Shown piece by piece: positions 36,501-49,291 of a stretch of DNA of 64,000 nucleotides. Positions within the stretch are counted from its first letter, which is position 1; each line of letters begins with the position of its first letter. The notes beneath the pieces are model-generated. The model was not told the origin of the DNA. It saw only the letters and a program-made list of their open reading frames with translations, and searched no databases. Origin of the DNA: Marsupella aquatica (lineage: Eukaryota; Marchantiophyta); NCBI GenBank assembly GCA_973895155.1, contig OZ316894.1:5766001-5830000 (forward strand), in the 5' to 3' direction. The position numbers were made by a program, and so were the translations under genes.

Positions 36501-36842
36501 CTAGTGCTCCGGCGCAGTCAAGTCACTGGCCAGAATCCCAAAATTCCAGCTCCCCCGATTTCGCCGGGTATTCAAACGATGGGTGTTGATGGCTGCTGCT
36601 GCTGCTGCTGCTGTGCTGCTCTTGGTCAGTGTGGGGTGGTGGCCTGGTGGGTAGGCTTTGATGGCAGTTGCGACTTCCGACTCCCACTCAAGAGTAACGA
36701 CTACTTTTTTTGGCTTCTGTGGGACAAAAGCTGTCAACGCGGCGTGGATTTCAGAGAACTGCGTACAGACTACAGAGACTAGTATGACCGAGAGCAGGAA
36801 TGGTACTGTGATTCTCCAGCTCAAACCGTACATGGAAAACAT
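36501..36842 (-). CDS. Possible small secreted protein, 113 aa
   Basis: The frame begins MFSMYGLSWRITVPFLLSVI, a convincing signal peptide with a likely cleavage after HAA near residue 35. The mature part is basic, with a run of seven alanines (from a GCT/CTG trinucleotide repeat) and the end RRNRGSWNFGILASDL. It has no cysteine pattern. It lies 365 bp upstream of the lipid-transfer gene on the same strand. I recognise no family. It may be a chance frame, so function is unknown. Confidence 0.35.
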   Translation of the reverse strand: MFSMYGLSWRITVPFLLSVILVSVVCTQFSEIHAALTAFVPQKPKKVVVTLEWESEVATAIKAYPPGHHPTLTKSSTAAAAAAAINTHRLNTRRNRGSWNFGILASDLTAPEH

Positions 36843-36986
36843 AATTTTACGTGGAAAAGCTCGAGTGGGCGGACCGTGAGAGGGCGAGCTCCGTAGAGAG
36901 TCGAACCACTACTTGTCTCGCCCGTGGTAGAGTACATGTTTGCAATAAATGCAACTCTTGGCTGTGTTGTCGAAAGTCTCTTTCAT

Positions 36987-37345
36987 CCATTTCGCTCTCT
37001 TCATCATGTGGCTTTTACAAGACGTTGGGGCACTTGTGAATCTTGTGATCCATTTCGCTCTCTTCATCATGTGGCTTTTACAAGACGTTGGGGCACTTGT
37101 GAAGTTGTGATCCAGTTTGCTCTCATCATGGATTTTAAAAGACGTTGGGGCACTTGTGATCCATTTTGCTCTCATCATGGATTTTAAAAGACGTTGGGGC
37201 ACTTGTGATCCATTTTGCTCTCATCATCATGTGGCTTTAACAAGCCGTTGGGGGCACTTGTCATACCATTTTGCTCTCATCATAGCTTTTCAAGATGTTG
37301 GGGCACTTGTGACTTTTTCTCATCAGGTGGCTTTGCACAGGTGGG
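36987..37345. repeat. Decaying tandem array, about seven units of 45-65 bp
   Basis: Each unit carries TTTCGCTCTC/TTTTGCTCTC, ATCATG, and ACGTTGGGGCACTTGTGA. The left units are almost identical. Those to the right lose bases and diverge (ending with GTGGGGTACTTGTGACT). Confidence 0.95.
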
Positions 37346-40129
37346 GTACTTGTGACTACTTCTCACCCAAGTAAATCGAATGGCTCACTCCCAGTTCTAA
37401 AGATAGACTTCAGAACAAAAATCATGTGAAATAAACTTGATAGTTGCAAATCCTTAGAGAACGAAGGAGCCCAAGTTTTGGAATGTTTAAACCACCTTGG
37501 GTCAAAAATTCTATTCAATTGAAATTAACCCTCTTAGTTAGCATGTCCATTGCTTGCCAGATGAGATTAGTAGGCACGATAAATGGATCATTGGGTCCTG
37601 AGTTCTTTCTTGTGAAGCCAACTGCATATGTTTCCACTCATTACACTCTCTGTCCAATCTCAGAAGGAAAACAAATGGACCCCCACTTCTTCAGTCTCAT
37701 GGTTTGCAAGTGAAACTAGCTTCTTCTTCTTCTTCTTCTCCTTCTTCTTTTTTTTGTTTTGTTTGGGGGTGGGGAGGAGAAAAAGGGCCTAGAGGGCCAA
37801 GTCCAATGAGCCAAATAAACCCATAAGGGTACCAGGCCTGTGACCACTTTGGTCATACGAAGATTTCTTGGTTTGCAGTGAAACTAGCCTGTTCTTCATT
37901 TTTTATTTTTTATTTTATTTGGGGGCAAGGAAAAGAAGTTCAGCAGACTTAGTCTAGACAAGAAGAAACATGGACAGAAAATCAGGTAGGGAGGGATGGG
38001 GTCCAGCCATATTTGTGAAGCAAAGTTTTGCCTAATCCTACTTGGAAAAAGCTCTGGTTACACACAAAAAATGGAAAAAAAAATAAAAAATTTGCCTCTC
38101 CCCAGATCTAACAGAACTGCTTAAATCTAGGGAATTCAGACGGCCCACATGCATGTGTCACAAATATACAGAAACCATTTATATTTAGAGTAAAACTTTT
38201 GAATCTAGGGAAATCAGAATAATTCACATGGATGTGTCTCAGATTTTATGACAGAAAGTACTCCATTCCAAGGGAAAAGAGAGAAGTTGTCACAACAGAA
38301 AATTTGATGAAAATCTTAATGTGGCCCTACCTTTTGCAAGGGACTTGCTGCCGCACTTCCGGTTCCAAATCTGATTCCGGTTCTGAGTTTTGGCGGCACT
38401 TCGGGTTTGCCCGACTCTGCATGGACCCATGTTTTTCTGAAAGAATGCAGTGACTTGCAATACTACAGCAACCTTGCTTGGGTGACTGCAGGACACTTCT
38501 TCCTTGGTCAATTAGGAGGTGCAGGCAGGCTTTGCAAGCACAGCTTAGTTTGCTGGGATGGATATATTGTTGCCCCGATTGTTGCAATGCTGAGTTGAAG
38601 CATTGAGGCTTTCTCGTGAAGCAATGGGAAATGCTAGGGACACTCGCCTAAGTGGGCATGGACACTCCGCTATAACCCTGGCAGGGGCTCAATGGGTCCA
38701 AGCAAGTCTCTTTCAAAGGGTGGGGTCTTGTCACTGTTTTTTTTTTTCCTGCCAGGGCCCCATCAAGTCTTTTCTTGGAAGTTGGCATTGACACTCCTCT
38801 GCCATAGTGCCATCCCGGTTTCCTCAAATAATTGATACCTACTAAAATTATGGATTTTATGTACTAAGCACTTTTAAGCGCTTGTGAAACATCCAAAGAA
38901 TTTCGCCTTGTAAATTTTAAATACATTATAAGCATCTTTATGTAAACACTGTCATTTTGGTGTACATCTTAGTTTCAAAATTAAAACTTTACATGAGGAC
39001 AGATACTAAATCAGGAGAACAATTTGTGAGTTTGACGTTGCGTCCGGCTTTGCCTTATTTCCTGGATTAAAAAACAAGTATAATTCCCTTCAGGAGCCAG
39101 GTTGGCATTAAGATATTAGGGGGTGTCAATGAGCGGCCCACAAAGACTTCCAAACAGGAGACCCCAAAATGTTCTAAATACTGTTACAGGTCTCATTCAG
39201 GAGAGAAATAAAGCCAATATCAACTTTGAGCCAAACCTTAAGGTTACAGTGCAGTTATGGCTATTAGGAGATTTCTTTAAAAATCTTGTGAACAGGGTGT
39301 TTTCACCTGCTTATCGCCTGAACCTGTATTGACATCCTTAGTAGGGTGCTGGGCACAGGTTAGACATGGGTAATTTTAGCTTGGTAGCAAACAGTAAAAC
39401 ATTATGTGTTATGACTGTCATAATTAGGGAAAAACCCCACTTGGATAGCAAAGTTTTTATTTTATTTTATTTTATAATTTATTTATAAATTTTAAGGGAA
39501 ATCTGTGAAACCTCATAGAAAGGGGAGAGTCAGCCACAATAGTTGGGAAGAGTCACCCACAACAATTGAATCCAAGACCTATCAGTCTCTATTCAAGTGA
39601 GTTATCACAAAGTCTATATAACTAATGGCAAACAGAAAGGAGAATTGGGGTCATTCCTTCCCGACTACTAGAATCCCCAGCTCCAGGTATTATGTCAAGA
39701 CTATGAGTTTATGAACCTATGCAAACGAGGTCTTATTGCAATTGATTCAATGATTCCACTTGGGCGTGGTCAAAGAGAGTGCTAGACTTCTGGAGTGAAG
39801 TCTATAGACCATAACTCTCAATAGAGACAAAACTGTTAAGGACAAAAGTGAAGAGCATTACAAAAACAAGGATGGGGGCAGAGATGAAGGGAAAATAGCA
39901 TAGATTACTTTGCAAGGTGTTTTTTTTAATGTTATCTCTAAATCAGGCTAGAGCACTAACAATACAAGAGAGAGCAGAAATCGTGAGACTCGCTAACAAT
40001 AGTCTCCTTGCTAGGAACAATGCGTGCATGCTGGCATCATACAATACCTACGTTTTACACACCCTAGGAATGATTTTTCCAAACGAGAAAATAGGCTGGA
40101 CGACAGAAACACGAACAGGAAACCAACCT

Positions 40130-40185
40130 GGCAGGGAGGATGTGGGCTCATTAATGAGCCTCGAGCCCTCCCTGTCCTGCACTGC
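40130..40185. repeat. Short foldback with GCTCATTAATGAGC core
   Basis: GCAGGGAGG...GGCTCATTAATGAGCC...CCCTCCCTG is nearly self-complementary. The core GGCTC-TAAT-GAGCC also occurs near 55177-55197, so this may be the end of a short dispersed element. Confidence 0.6.
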
Positions 40186-42735
40186 TTTGATGCTTTCTGT
40201 TGGGCATTGCCTCATTAAACCACAACGCGCCACTCAGACTCTTCTAGTCCTCTCAAAAAACTTACACTTGTCTTCTGTGCTGCATCATTCTGAACGTGAC
40301 CCTTTTCCACTCACTCCCCATGGTCTCCACTCCCCAACTCACTGACAGGTCAACCTCAGCGGTTTCGTAAATTTACTCACTGGACGGCCGCACGACGCAG
40401 GTACGGATCTCTCACCTCCCGTTCTTCTCAGGGTTTTTTTGGTCTCAAATCAGATTTTTGTGTTTTGTTTGGAAGAGTAGGCACGGATCTCTCACCTCCC
40501 GTTCTTCTTGGGGTCTCAAATCAGATTTTTGTGTTTTGTTTGGATGAGTGATTCAATCTTCTTTATTGATGTCTCGAACAGATTTTCAGTTTTGAAGAGC
40601 ACTAGAAACACATTCATCGGAGGTTGTTCTTGATTTTGACACTTGCGTTTCGAATAGTGGTACAATCTTATTTTACTAATGTCGCTAACAAACCTTCAAC
40701 CTTCAAGATCACAAGAATCACATCCATCAGAGGTTTTTTTACTTGGGTTTTGACACTCCGGCTGCAGGGCTGGCGCATTTGCTCACATTCGGTCTGTATA
40801 TTGTTTCGAACTGTGATTCAATCTTCGTTTTGAATGTCTCGAACGGATCTTCATTCTTCAAGCCTGAACCACATCCATCAGAGGTATCTGTCGGGTTTGA
40901 CACTTTGGCCTCAGGTTGAATTGTTCAAGCTCGAGTGGGTTTTGACAGAAAAGTGGGAAAGGGGTCCGTGAAGAACAATAATCACAGTCCTTGGGAACTC
41001 CATTCGAGAAACCTACTGGGGCTTTCTGTCAGCTTTCTTTAGTGAAGTTTTATTGGTTTTGATCGTTTCAGTGTGATTTCGCTCTTGTGTAAAAGCCAAG
41101 TTACATTGGTCCTTGTAGAAGATCTGGTAGAAGTCAATCGGTCCGCGTGGCTGGATATGTGATACGTGATTTATAAAGCTGTAGAATTCGCTCAACTTCC
41201 TAATTGGTGCTCGTACCCACCCGTCTTTCGTAGATCGAATTGTGATCCTTGTTGACTATGCTCCACTGCAATCGTGGCGGTCTCGAAGAGAGGGCACTTG
41301 AACATGTTCACCTTTCAAACTTGTACAGTAACTTGTAGCAGTTTGGAACTGTTGACGTGAAAACGTTTCGGAATTTTGGAGCAGCTTGACATCCGCAAAC
41401 ATCACTATAGAATGTGACGTTCAGGATGCAGCACAATACTGATTGCCACTCACCGTAACGATATTCTGGAAGGGCCGTACACCAGTACAGTACGCCTGAC
41501 TTGGAACAAAAGTCTAGCACGTCGTCGATCAACCAGACTGCTGATACTCAGTCTCCTACTCTCAATGGCATTCACTGACTGTTGTCGAAAAAGCAGTCTC
41601 GGTGAGTGACCAATCGATCGGCCAGCTAAACATTCTACTTTGTATGGTCCAATTGACCGGGAACTTATCGTGAAGGACACGAGAAGAAGATGAAGGAAAC
41701 GACGCAGGTCCGATATTCTCTGGAGTTTGTGGTCTCCGGCCATGAGGGTTTCGTCTCCCTTTGTGAGCTTCCCTGGAGTTTTACCATGTTTGGCGTAATT
41801 GATGGATTTGAGTGCAAAATCTTATTTCATTGCCAAAAGATGAACATTGAAGGAACGAGACAGGAATCATCCCGGCGGCGCGAACCATCGTTTACAGAGT
41901 ACAGACCGTTGGACGTCGACATAGTTAAGGCCTAAAGGGTGTACACTAAAGCTCCATGAATAATCCACACTTGATTCATAGAATTGGCTATCGCTGTCCA
42001 TTATGGTAATAATGATGTCTGAGCACATGATACAATACTGTCGATGCTGAATCACTTCAAACCGTATTGTCCTGAGACAGGAATGCTTAGAAAGTGACTC
42101 CGTCTCAAAATTACGTACACCAACTCGAACGCTCGGTCTCACGGGCGAAACGAGCTGTATCAGAGAATGTGGATGAAAGCTACTTGGAGCACATGTCTGA
42201 CAGTTACAGCAGTACGTCACGCACATTCAATTGAACTCCCGTTTGTGCTGAGCAAGGACATTTTATACTATTTTCTCCCGATGTGAGAATAGAAATCGAA
42301 GACCTAGACTCAAAGCTTGAAAATCGACCGAGGTCAAATCGCTGTCGGACCCCAAGTCTTCTTGAATTGGCAGAGGACTTCCTTGTCCAGTAGATTCCTG
42401 AAGCGAAAATCCCGGAGCAGTCCAGAGTACCACACTAGATAATCCTTAAGAATTCGCAGAGGACTTCCTGGTCCAGTAGATTCCCTAAATAAAACCCCGA
42501 AGCCGTTTCGAAGGCATTACTGTGGTGCAATCAGCTAGAGTCACCAGCAACTACAGCATGTCCGACATCAAGGAGCTCAGAATGGTTAGAAAGGTAGAAG
42601 ATACCAAGAAAGAAGGCATTACATGAGGGCTTTCCATCGCCTCTAGGAGCATTTGACCAGGAATATAAATACACGATATCAGAAATGATGACCAATGAGG
42701 GGGGAATCCTGTTTGAAGAGTACCTCGATGTTTAC

Positions 42736-43011
42736 TCATGAAAACGGAGCTTGCTCAACCCGAAACTTATTAATAAGTGGTGTGAGTACCGTGGTCAACC
42801 ATTTCCCCAACAGTGAATTGAAATTCGCTGTTACATCATCAGAGGCCTCGAGGACCTGACCAATCGATTTGCTTTCATCATCAATTCTACGTAAGGAGTT
42901 AGTATTGAAATTCGCTGTTACATCAAAGGTCTCGAGGATCTGACCTGTCGATTTGCCATCATCATCAATTCTACGCAGGGAGTTGTTGTGCAGCAGCTCC
43001 ACAAGACACAA
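42736..43011 (-). other. Unidentified 91-codon frame with an in-frame internal duplication
   Basis: Two consecutive 28-29 codon units read NSLRRIDDDGKSTGQILE and NSLRRIDDESKSIGQVLE, each followed by a DVTANFN stretch. The DNA unit is 87 bp. The substitutions are mostly conservative in this frame, which hints at coding, but no homologue comes to mind and no exon structure was found. Confidence 0.25.
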
Positions 43012-44695
43012 GTTGGAATTATGATGAAGTTATGACAGCATTATAAACTTGTAGAGACAGCTGGAGATACATTAATTGTTGTAACGAGGAAATGATAGGG
43101 AACTGCTGAGGAGTTTAATGCTGACTGGGAGTTGGTAGACGATCTCCACCACATCTCCTTGCTCTGTACAGTAGTAAGATTTCTCAGTTTTGGCGATGTG
43201 GCCAATATCAGCTTTGATGGACCAGACGATGCTGAGTACACAGTTAGATCTCCCTATATTTCAAGATAACCATTAGATTGTGGCTAAGGGGGTCTGTGGG
43301 TAGGTGTGGGAAACTAGGTGGGTAGTGGAAAACAAAATACCTAGCCATATCTGGTCAAAAGTGGTAAAGAGTTTTGAGTGAGGCGAAATGTAGCCAATTT
43401 TAGCCACACAACAAAAACCTGGTTCCTCGCAGAGAGTAATTTGGAGGGGCCCAAATGTGCCAAATTCCACTCCTATTTTGGCTAAAATTGGTCACTATAA
43501 AGTTCCACTCCTTAAATCTAGGGACACAAATTTGAATAAATCTAGTAAGTTTATATAAAAATAATGTCAGCATGTTCTGGGCATTTCCTCCCTGACAAAA
43601 GGTACCGTTAGCCACAGTGACATGGTTCCCAGCCTCTTCTTCCATATGCAACTGAAAGGTTGTTTGTTTGCTGCAGTGCTCTCTCCTCTCTTTCCAGCAC
43701 AAGAGTAGCAAGTGTGAACCAAAGCCTTTAAAGTTTACACCCCTTATGGAAGACTTTTACTCGGACCCAAAGCCCTCAAACGCTATACCTCTCTAAGGAA
43801 GACTTTACAAGAACCCAAAAAAACCTTTACACCCCCCTAAGGCAGACTTTACAAGGACGAAGTCTACAAACTTCACACCCCGCAAGCAAGCAAGACTTTA
43901 TAAGGACAAGTGGACAAAAGTTGAGAGGGGGCATTTATGTCCACTATACCTGATCCATAGGTCTCATACAATGCACTTAAGAGTGTATGATCTCGAGAAG
44001 AAGCCTCGCTCCAAATCATATGGGATTGGGAGAAATACACTACCATTGATCTCTCAACTTCATGGAAAGTCAAAGAATGGGCAGGTCACTTGATATGAAC
44101 GGTTGGCATAAACTATGAAAACCAGGCCCGTGACCAAGGGGGGTTGGGTCACATTAGGCTGAACTACAAAGAGCAAGTATTAAATATACTTAGCTTATGT
44201 CACCAATGGGAGTGTCTTTAATAATAGCAAAAATTGGATTCACGTTTCTATGATATATTATTCTTAGAAGTTTAGTTTTAAATAGGTATGATGAAATCAT
44301 TATCTATGAATCAGGTCCAGCAGAAGTAAGCAAGCATACCAAATCTCATCACTTTTTTTGGTGAAGAAACATAATAACTACAAGGTACAAATGGATCATT
44401 TTTTCTGTTTGGAAAAACATAACAAATACAAGGTAAAGAGCTACAATAAGTGCTCTCTAATTATTCAAATAAAAATAGTTTTCAACTTGATGAAGGAAAT
44501 AAGAGTATTGAACCCTAAATGTATCTAAAACACTAACTTTAACCTTAGAGCATTCACTACCTAATCTGGAATAAATCATAGAGAATTAAATTATTTTATT
44601 TGCTCATCGTCAACCTTTCGTTGACGTATCAACGGACCAATATCTGAAGAATGAACACAGTCGTAAGCAAAATATTTTTCAAACACTATATTGCA

Positions 44696-45827
44696 TTAAT
44701 TTTTTATGCGTGATCCTGCTACATAATTGAGGCCAACTGCAAATTCTGAACCACTCAAGTTAAGAACTGCTTTTTCAACAGTTGCACCTTGCGCCTTGTG
44801 AACTGTTATAGCATCAACAAATACTAAAGGAAATTGTTTTCTCGATTATGACTCGCGTCCATGTGATGTTTCTTTCTCCCATGTGACCAGAGATGGAGGT
44901 ATAGGTACCAATGATATTCCATTTGAAGCATGCCAATATGTAGGGCCCTTATAATTTTTCATAGCTAAAAAAACAAGATCTGGTAAATTGTTGGCGGCAT
45001 CTAAAGGATCCAACCATACAAGATCATGGACAGTCGCTGTAGTTCCATTGACATGACCTTCTTGCACCCAAAAGTTTTGGGTCAACATCACATTGGATCC
45101 TTTAGACAAAAGTATTTTTGTCACAAGACCTCCAACATCATCTACACTACCTTTTAGGGCATCCCTCCCTCCTGTTGGATGATCAACAACCAAAATCCTA
45201 ATAGGCAAACCACTATCTTTCAGAACTGATTCGTTGTAGATCACAACATCTTTTTTTCTCGGATAGATTTGAATAGCATCCTTCATGTTCTCTAGTTCTT
45301 CTTGCGATAATTTCAAGCGTCCATTAAAATCCACTTTAAATCGTGTCACCATCAACTCCCAACCTTCACGTGTGCAACATCAATCACACAATCTTAGTAA
45401 TAAGTCTCTAAACTTTATTTGCTCTTGGTCATTTCCCCCTTGGCGCATTACAGTTGATAAAATTGTGGAGACCTCAAATGAAAGATATGCTAATTTTCCT
45501 TGCAAGGCTTGATCAAGTGCATCTCCACCAAATTTGGATAGGTCCCCAAATAGAGGAGTGTTGCCCACCAAAGGAAGTTTCCCAAAATCCCCAAATAATA
45601 TAATGGAAATTCCACCAATGAATTTATCTGAGGAATTATTAGAATCATTTTTGCCAATGATTTGAACCCTACCATTGATTTTTCATCAATAATCAAGTAT
45701 TGAATATGCTTCCAATGTTTTTGCAATTTTAAGAGTGCAGCTCCTTGCAAAGCCTCAAATTTTTGCATCGGTCTTATTGATAAGGCTGAATGAAAGGTTT
45801 GGCCCTTTATGGCATGAGCTACGACTC
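44696..45827 (-). pseudogene. PIF1-like DNA helicase, C-terminal two thirds (interrupted, degenerate)
   Basis: On the minus strand the reading starts at GVVAHAIKGQTFHSALSI and continues through YLIIDEKSMVG (Walker B-like), GDALDQALQGKLAYLSF, VMRQGGNDQEQIKFRDLLLRL, LSKGSNVMLTQNFW, VNGTTATVHDLVW, NYKGPTYW, VPIPPS and FVDAITVHKAQGATVEKAVL to NYVAGSRIKN. These follow the order of PIF1-family helicase motifs. PIF1-like genes in plants are either stand-alone or Helitron cargo. No Rep domain or Helitron end is visible here. It is broken by frameshifts near 45570 and 45370 and by an in-frame TAA just after SHGRES near 44846, as well as by the insertion at its upstream end. Confidence 0.85.
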
Positions 45828-46381
45828 CTCGGGGGGTTGACTATCAAAAATCTTAGGAACCACGTGCAATCCAAAATAGGTATTTTTCATAGAAATGAGC
45901 TAAATTTTTTAAAAGCGTAGGAAGAAAAAGAAGGTATTATAGACCAATATTTATAGAATATTCTCTAATATATACTTTTTATAAAGTAAAATGGGTCATT
46001 AATATTGAAAATAAAGAATGTTTTTGGAATATTCCCATTATAAAATATGTGTGTTTATATTAGGCTAGGATCGCAGTGGTACCCCAAAATATACACTAGG
46101 CCTCATTCACAATTGGAGGACCCAAAAGGAACATCACACTCAGAAGTGACCATAGTTCATTATGCTTTAGGACATCATTTGTAAGGTGTAATGAGATGAT
46201 ATGCAAAATTTGATGTACTATACTTAATAAACATCCTGTAGGTTGGTAACATTAATTAAACTATCTAGCATTTGAGACTTTGAAGCTTTCCTTATATGTC
46301 CTTCAAAGATCGATAAAGGACTTGTCACGCAACGAGTCACATCATTTCAGGACTCGAAAGGACTCTAAAACTTGCATTTTA

Positions 46382-46725
46382 TGTTAGATATTGCTCTAGT
46401 CTTGTGACTCTTGTGCTAACCACAGTTAGGCTAACTCGGGTTAGGACCTAGCTAAGGTTAGCGGTAGTGCTGTTGTGCATATAGCCAGGGCTGATGCCAG
46501 ACCCTGGTGGAACTTAGGCTCATTGTTATGGAGCTAGTTGAGAGATAGGGAGAGCTTGTGCTGTGGATGCTTGGTATGGCCGGTCGGCCTAGAGTGCAGT
46601 AAAGCTCTTGTGTGTTCCCGTGGGCGTAGCCTCATGTGGAGGTGAACCACGTATCTCTCTGGGTCGACTATTGTGCGTTGGATGGTTCATGGGCTTGCCG
46701 TTGCGAATGTCGTCTATGCTCAACA
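46382..46725 (+). repeat. 5' LTR of the copia element
   Basis: 344 bp, starting TGTTAGATATTGC and ending CTATGCTCAACA. It differs from the 3' LTR at seven positions that I count, six of them C/T or G/A. Confidence 0.97.
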
Positions 46726-48225
46726 ACTGGTATCAGAGCATGCCTGGGAGGTGATGAGGTTTTTTCGTGACAGGTTTTTCCAGCGTTCATTGTCAATGGT
46801 ACATTTAGAGTTTCGTCGCATGAAACTTGATTGTGTGTGGCTGAGCGGATAGGTTAGTGAGAGGGCATTCTAACGGTGGTTAGAGCTCGCTGATCAGTAT
46901 CCGTGGTGCGGAGGAATTGAAGTTTGCATCGTTCAGGGTTTATTCGTGTTCGAGGGTATTTCGGGGGAGAAACCAGAGATCGTTTCTTCAACGGTGTGAG
47001 CTGTGCGGTGTGCAGGGCGTCGCATGTGATAGTTCAAGTTGAAGGTTGGAGCGTGCTGGTCATTTTGGTATCTAGTTTGCTGACGTTTGCGAAACAAGTT
47101 CGTCGTGACGAGTGAAGGAGGCGTTCTGGTTTTTTGACAAGCTATGGTGCTTGTTTTTCCCTGAACCGGATTACTCGTAGTGACGCTTGACTCGAAGGAA
47201 GAAACGCAAAGTGCTGAGGCTCAACGAAGAGATCGTGGCGAGACGGTCATTTTGAGTCCGGGATTGGCACTTGACGCGGAGTGAAGGCGACGCAACTGAA
47301 GTTCTTTCTCTGGTGGAGCTTCAGACGTGCCGGTGCAATTCGGAAACATTTTCATGTCGGCGGTCATCACTTTTCTCATTGGAAACCAAAGCGGAGGCGG
47401 CTGAGGTTTGTAACACGGCCTTTGTGTCATTTTTGGCACATTTTAAAGGTTAGTTTAGGGCATTTTTTGCCCCAATACGGCCCCAATACCCGACAAACCA
47501 GGTTCGCCATATGCCCCGGCGCGCACACCGGCCTCCCACACCCCTTTAAGCGCGAAAACGTGCTTTTTTGGGCCCAAATACGGCCAAAAACGCCCATATA
47601 CGGCCCCAAAACATGAAAATACGCGCGTTTTGACCCCTTTAAACATGTTTTTTCACGTTTTTTGTTGTTTACACGTGATTCTGGCCGCGAATACGCGCGC
47701 CTTTGCCAGGGGCTTTAAGACCCCTTTAGAGTGTGTTTTTCTGAAATTTTTTTTCTCTCCTCCTCCTCATTGGTTGTGCCTCATCCCGGGCCCTGTGACC
47801 CTCCGTTTTAACCGCTCCGACAGGGGGAACGGCCCCCTGTGAGCCCTATTGGACTGTGCGGGAATATTCCCAAAAAACAGAGAGCTGTTTTTCGGCCGTC
47901 ACACAAAGATTCCGTCCGCCGCACGGTAATTTTTTTGGTTCTTTTTTGGTGAGGACGTTGCCACTGGAGTTGGCAACGTGGCGCACCGATCACATCGCAA
48001 TTCCGACGACGGGTTATATGAGGTATTTTGGTTATTCTCCGAGGTGGTCAAAACGGGGGAGTTTCCCAAGGTTTTACCCACCCCGACCGAAATTTGAATA
48101 ACTTTTTCGTCGAATTTTGATTTTGATTTTGGATTTCAGTATTGGACTCCTAGCTTCGTGGGCTACGCGGCGGTGTTGAGTTTTGAGTTTTATGAGAAGT
48201 TTCGAAAAAAGACGTTTTTTCGTGA
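46726..48225 (+). other. Long copia leader between primer site and gag
   Basis: About 1.5 kb with no conserved protein. At 47450-47720 it is GC- and CpG-rich with repeated TACGGCC and CCCCTTTAA motifs, unlike the AT-rich surroundings. The long leader may hold packaging or regulatory sequence, or captured DNA. Confidence 0.5.
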
Positions 48226-49291
48226 TTGTTTCATATGAGTGACTTGGAGGATACTGGAAGAATTGGCGTCGGTGGAGCTTCAGGATCGCGACGGTCAGAC
48301 GGAGAGTCTAAGGAGGAGCTGCTACCATTTGAGGAGGAACTTATAACACCGGTACGATCACCGGTGCGGCGTGCAGTGGAGGAAGCTGTGTTACTACCAG
48401 AGCTGTCGGTAGTAGGGAAGAAGAGGGAGATGGCTAGATTCGGAGGAGTGAAGTTTGAGGTGGAGAAGTACGATGGTTGTACTGATTACTTGCTCTGGGA
48501 GAAGCAAGTGAAAGGTGTTCTACGGGCCATGGGCTTAGCTCATCTGCTTTCATCGCGAGAGCAGTATGATGGAGAGGAGGAGGATTTCAGTGAGGCAATG
48601 GAGACAGGAGCAGGTGATTGCTGTCAATGCAGTGATGTTATATCTCAAGCTGCACATCATCAAGCAGTTGGATGATTATGCGGATTGCGCGTCACTGTTC
48701 AAGGCTCTAAGAGAGAAGTACTACCGAGAAGATGCGTCAGACCGGCTGTACAAGAAGTCTCTCTTGATGAGCCTCAGGCTCAAGGAAGGGAGCAAGATGC
48801 AGGATCACCTGGATGAGTTTGATAGTCTAGCGGTTGATCTGTCAAACCTGGGAAAAGGAGTTGAAGATGAGGATAAGGCCTTGCTTCTGCTAAGCTCCTT
48901 ACCGCCGTCATATCAGGGCTTGAAACAGGTGCTCTTGTACAAAGATCTGAAGTCCATTTCGTATAATGAGGTGGTAAGCTCTTTACTGTCTGATGATGCT
49001 CAGAAGAAGCTGGGTCAATCACAGACAGCATCTTCTTCTGGCACTACGCTCAATGTGAACAGGGGCAGAGCAACGCAGCGCACAAATGGGCAGAACAGGT
49101 TTAGATCTACATCACGGGGGAGATCTAAATCCAGAGGAAAATCGCAAGAGAGGAAACCTCTTGCATGTTGGAATTGTGGCAAGCCAGGCCAGATGAAAAG
49201 GGATTGTCGAGTAAAGGTCCCTACTGCCTCTGCTAACGCAACATCGAGCTCGCATGAGGTAGATTTACTCGATGATGATGACATATTGTGA
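48226..49291 (+). pseudogene. Copia gag, frameshifted
   Basis: Capsid region: FGGVKFEVEKYDGCTDYLLWEKQV in the first frame, then a +/-1 shift near 48590-48610 to a second frame with LFKALREKYYREDASDRLYK and LLLLSSLPPSYQGL. The zinc knuckle near 49165-49206 reads CWNCGKPGQMKRDC. The usual histidine of the CCHC motif is glutamine, which should weaken RNA binding. It ends at a TGA (49289-49291) that lies in frame with pol. Confidence 0.9.

Larger units (their letters stand above)
37380..44690. other. Intergenic DNA, many small repeats, no gene recognised
   Basis: Contains (TTC)n and T/G-rich tracts (37720-37770, 37895-37925), a (TTTTA)n stretch near 39455, the foldback at 40130-40185, tandem duplications at 40401-40548 (80 bp unit with GGATCTCTCACCTCCCGTTC), 42360-42490 (GCAGAGGACTTCCTKGTCCA twice) and 42817-42990 (87 bp unit). 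The frames present are short and match nothing I know. Confidence 0.4.

Noticed and set aside
36700-36740. CLE-like peptide motif (YPPGHHP) in the small secreted frame
   Set aside because: Only scattered Pro and Gly positions match and the motif is not at the C-terminus.
44696-45827. Autonomous Helitron
   Set aside because: No Rep domain, no TC...CTRR ends and no 3' hairpin found; only PIF1-type helicase motifs remain.
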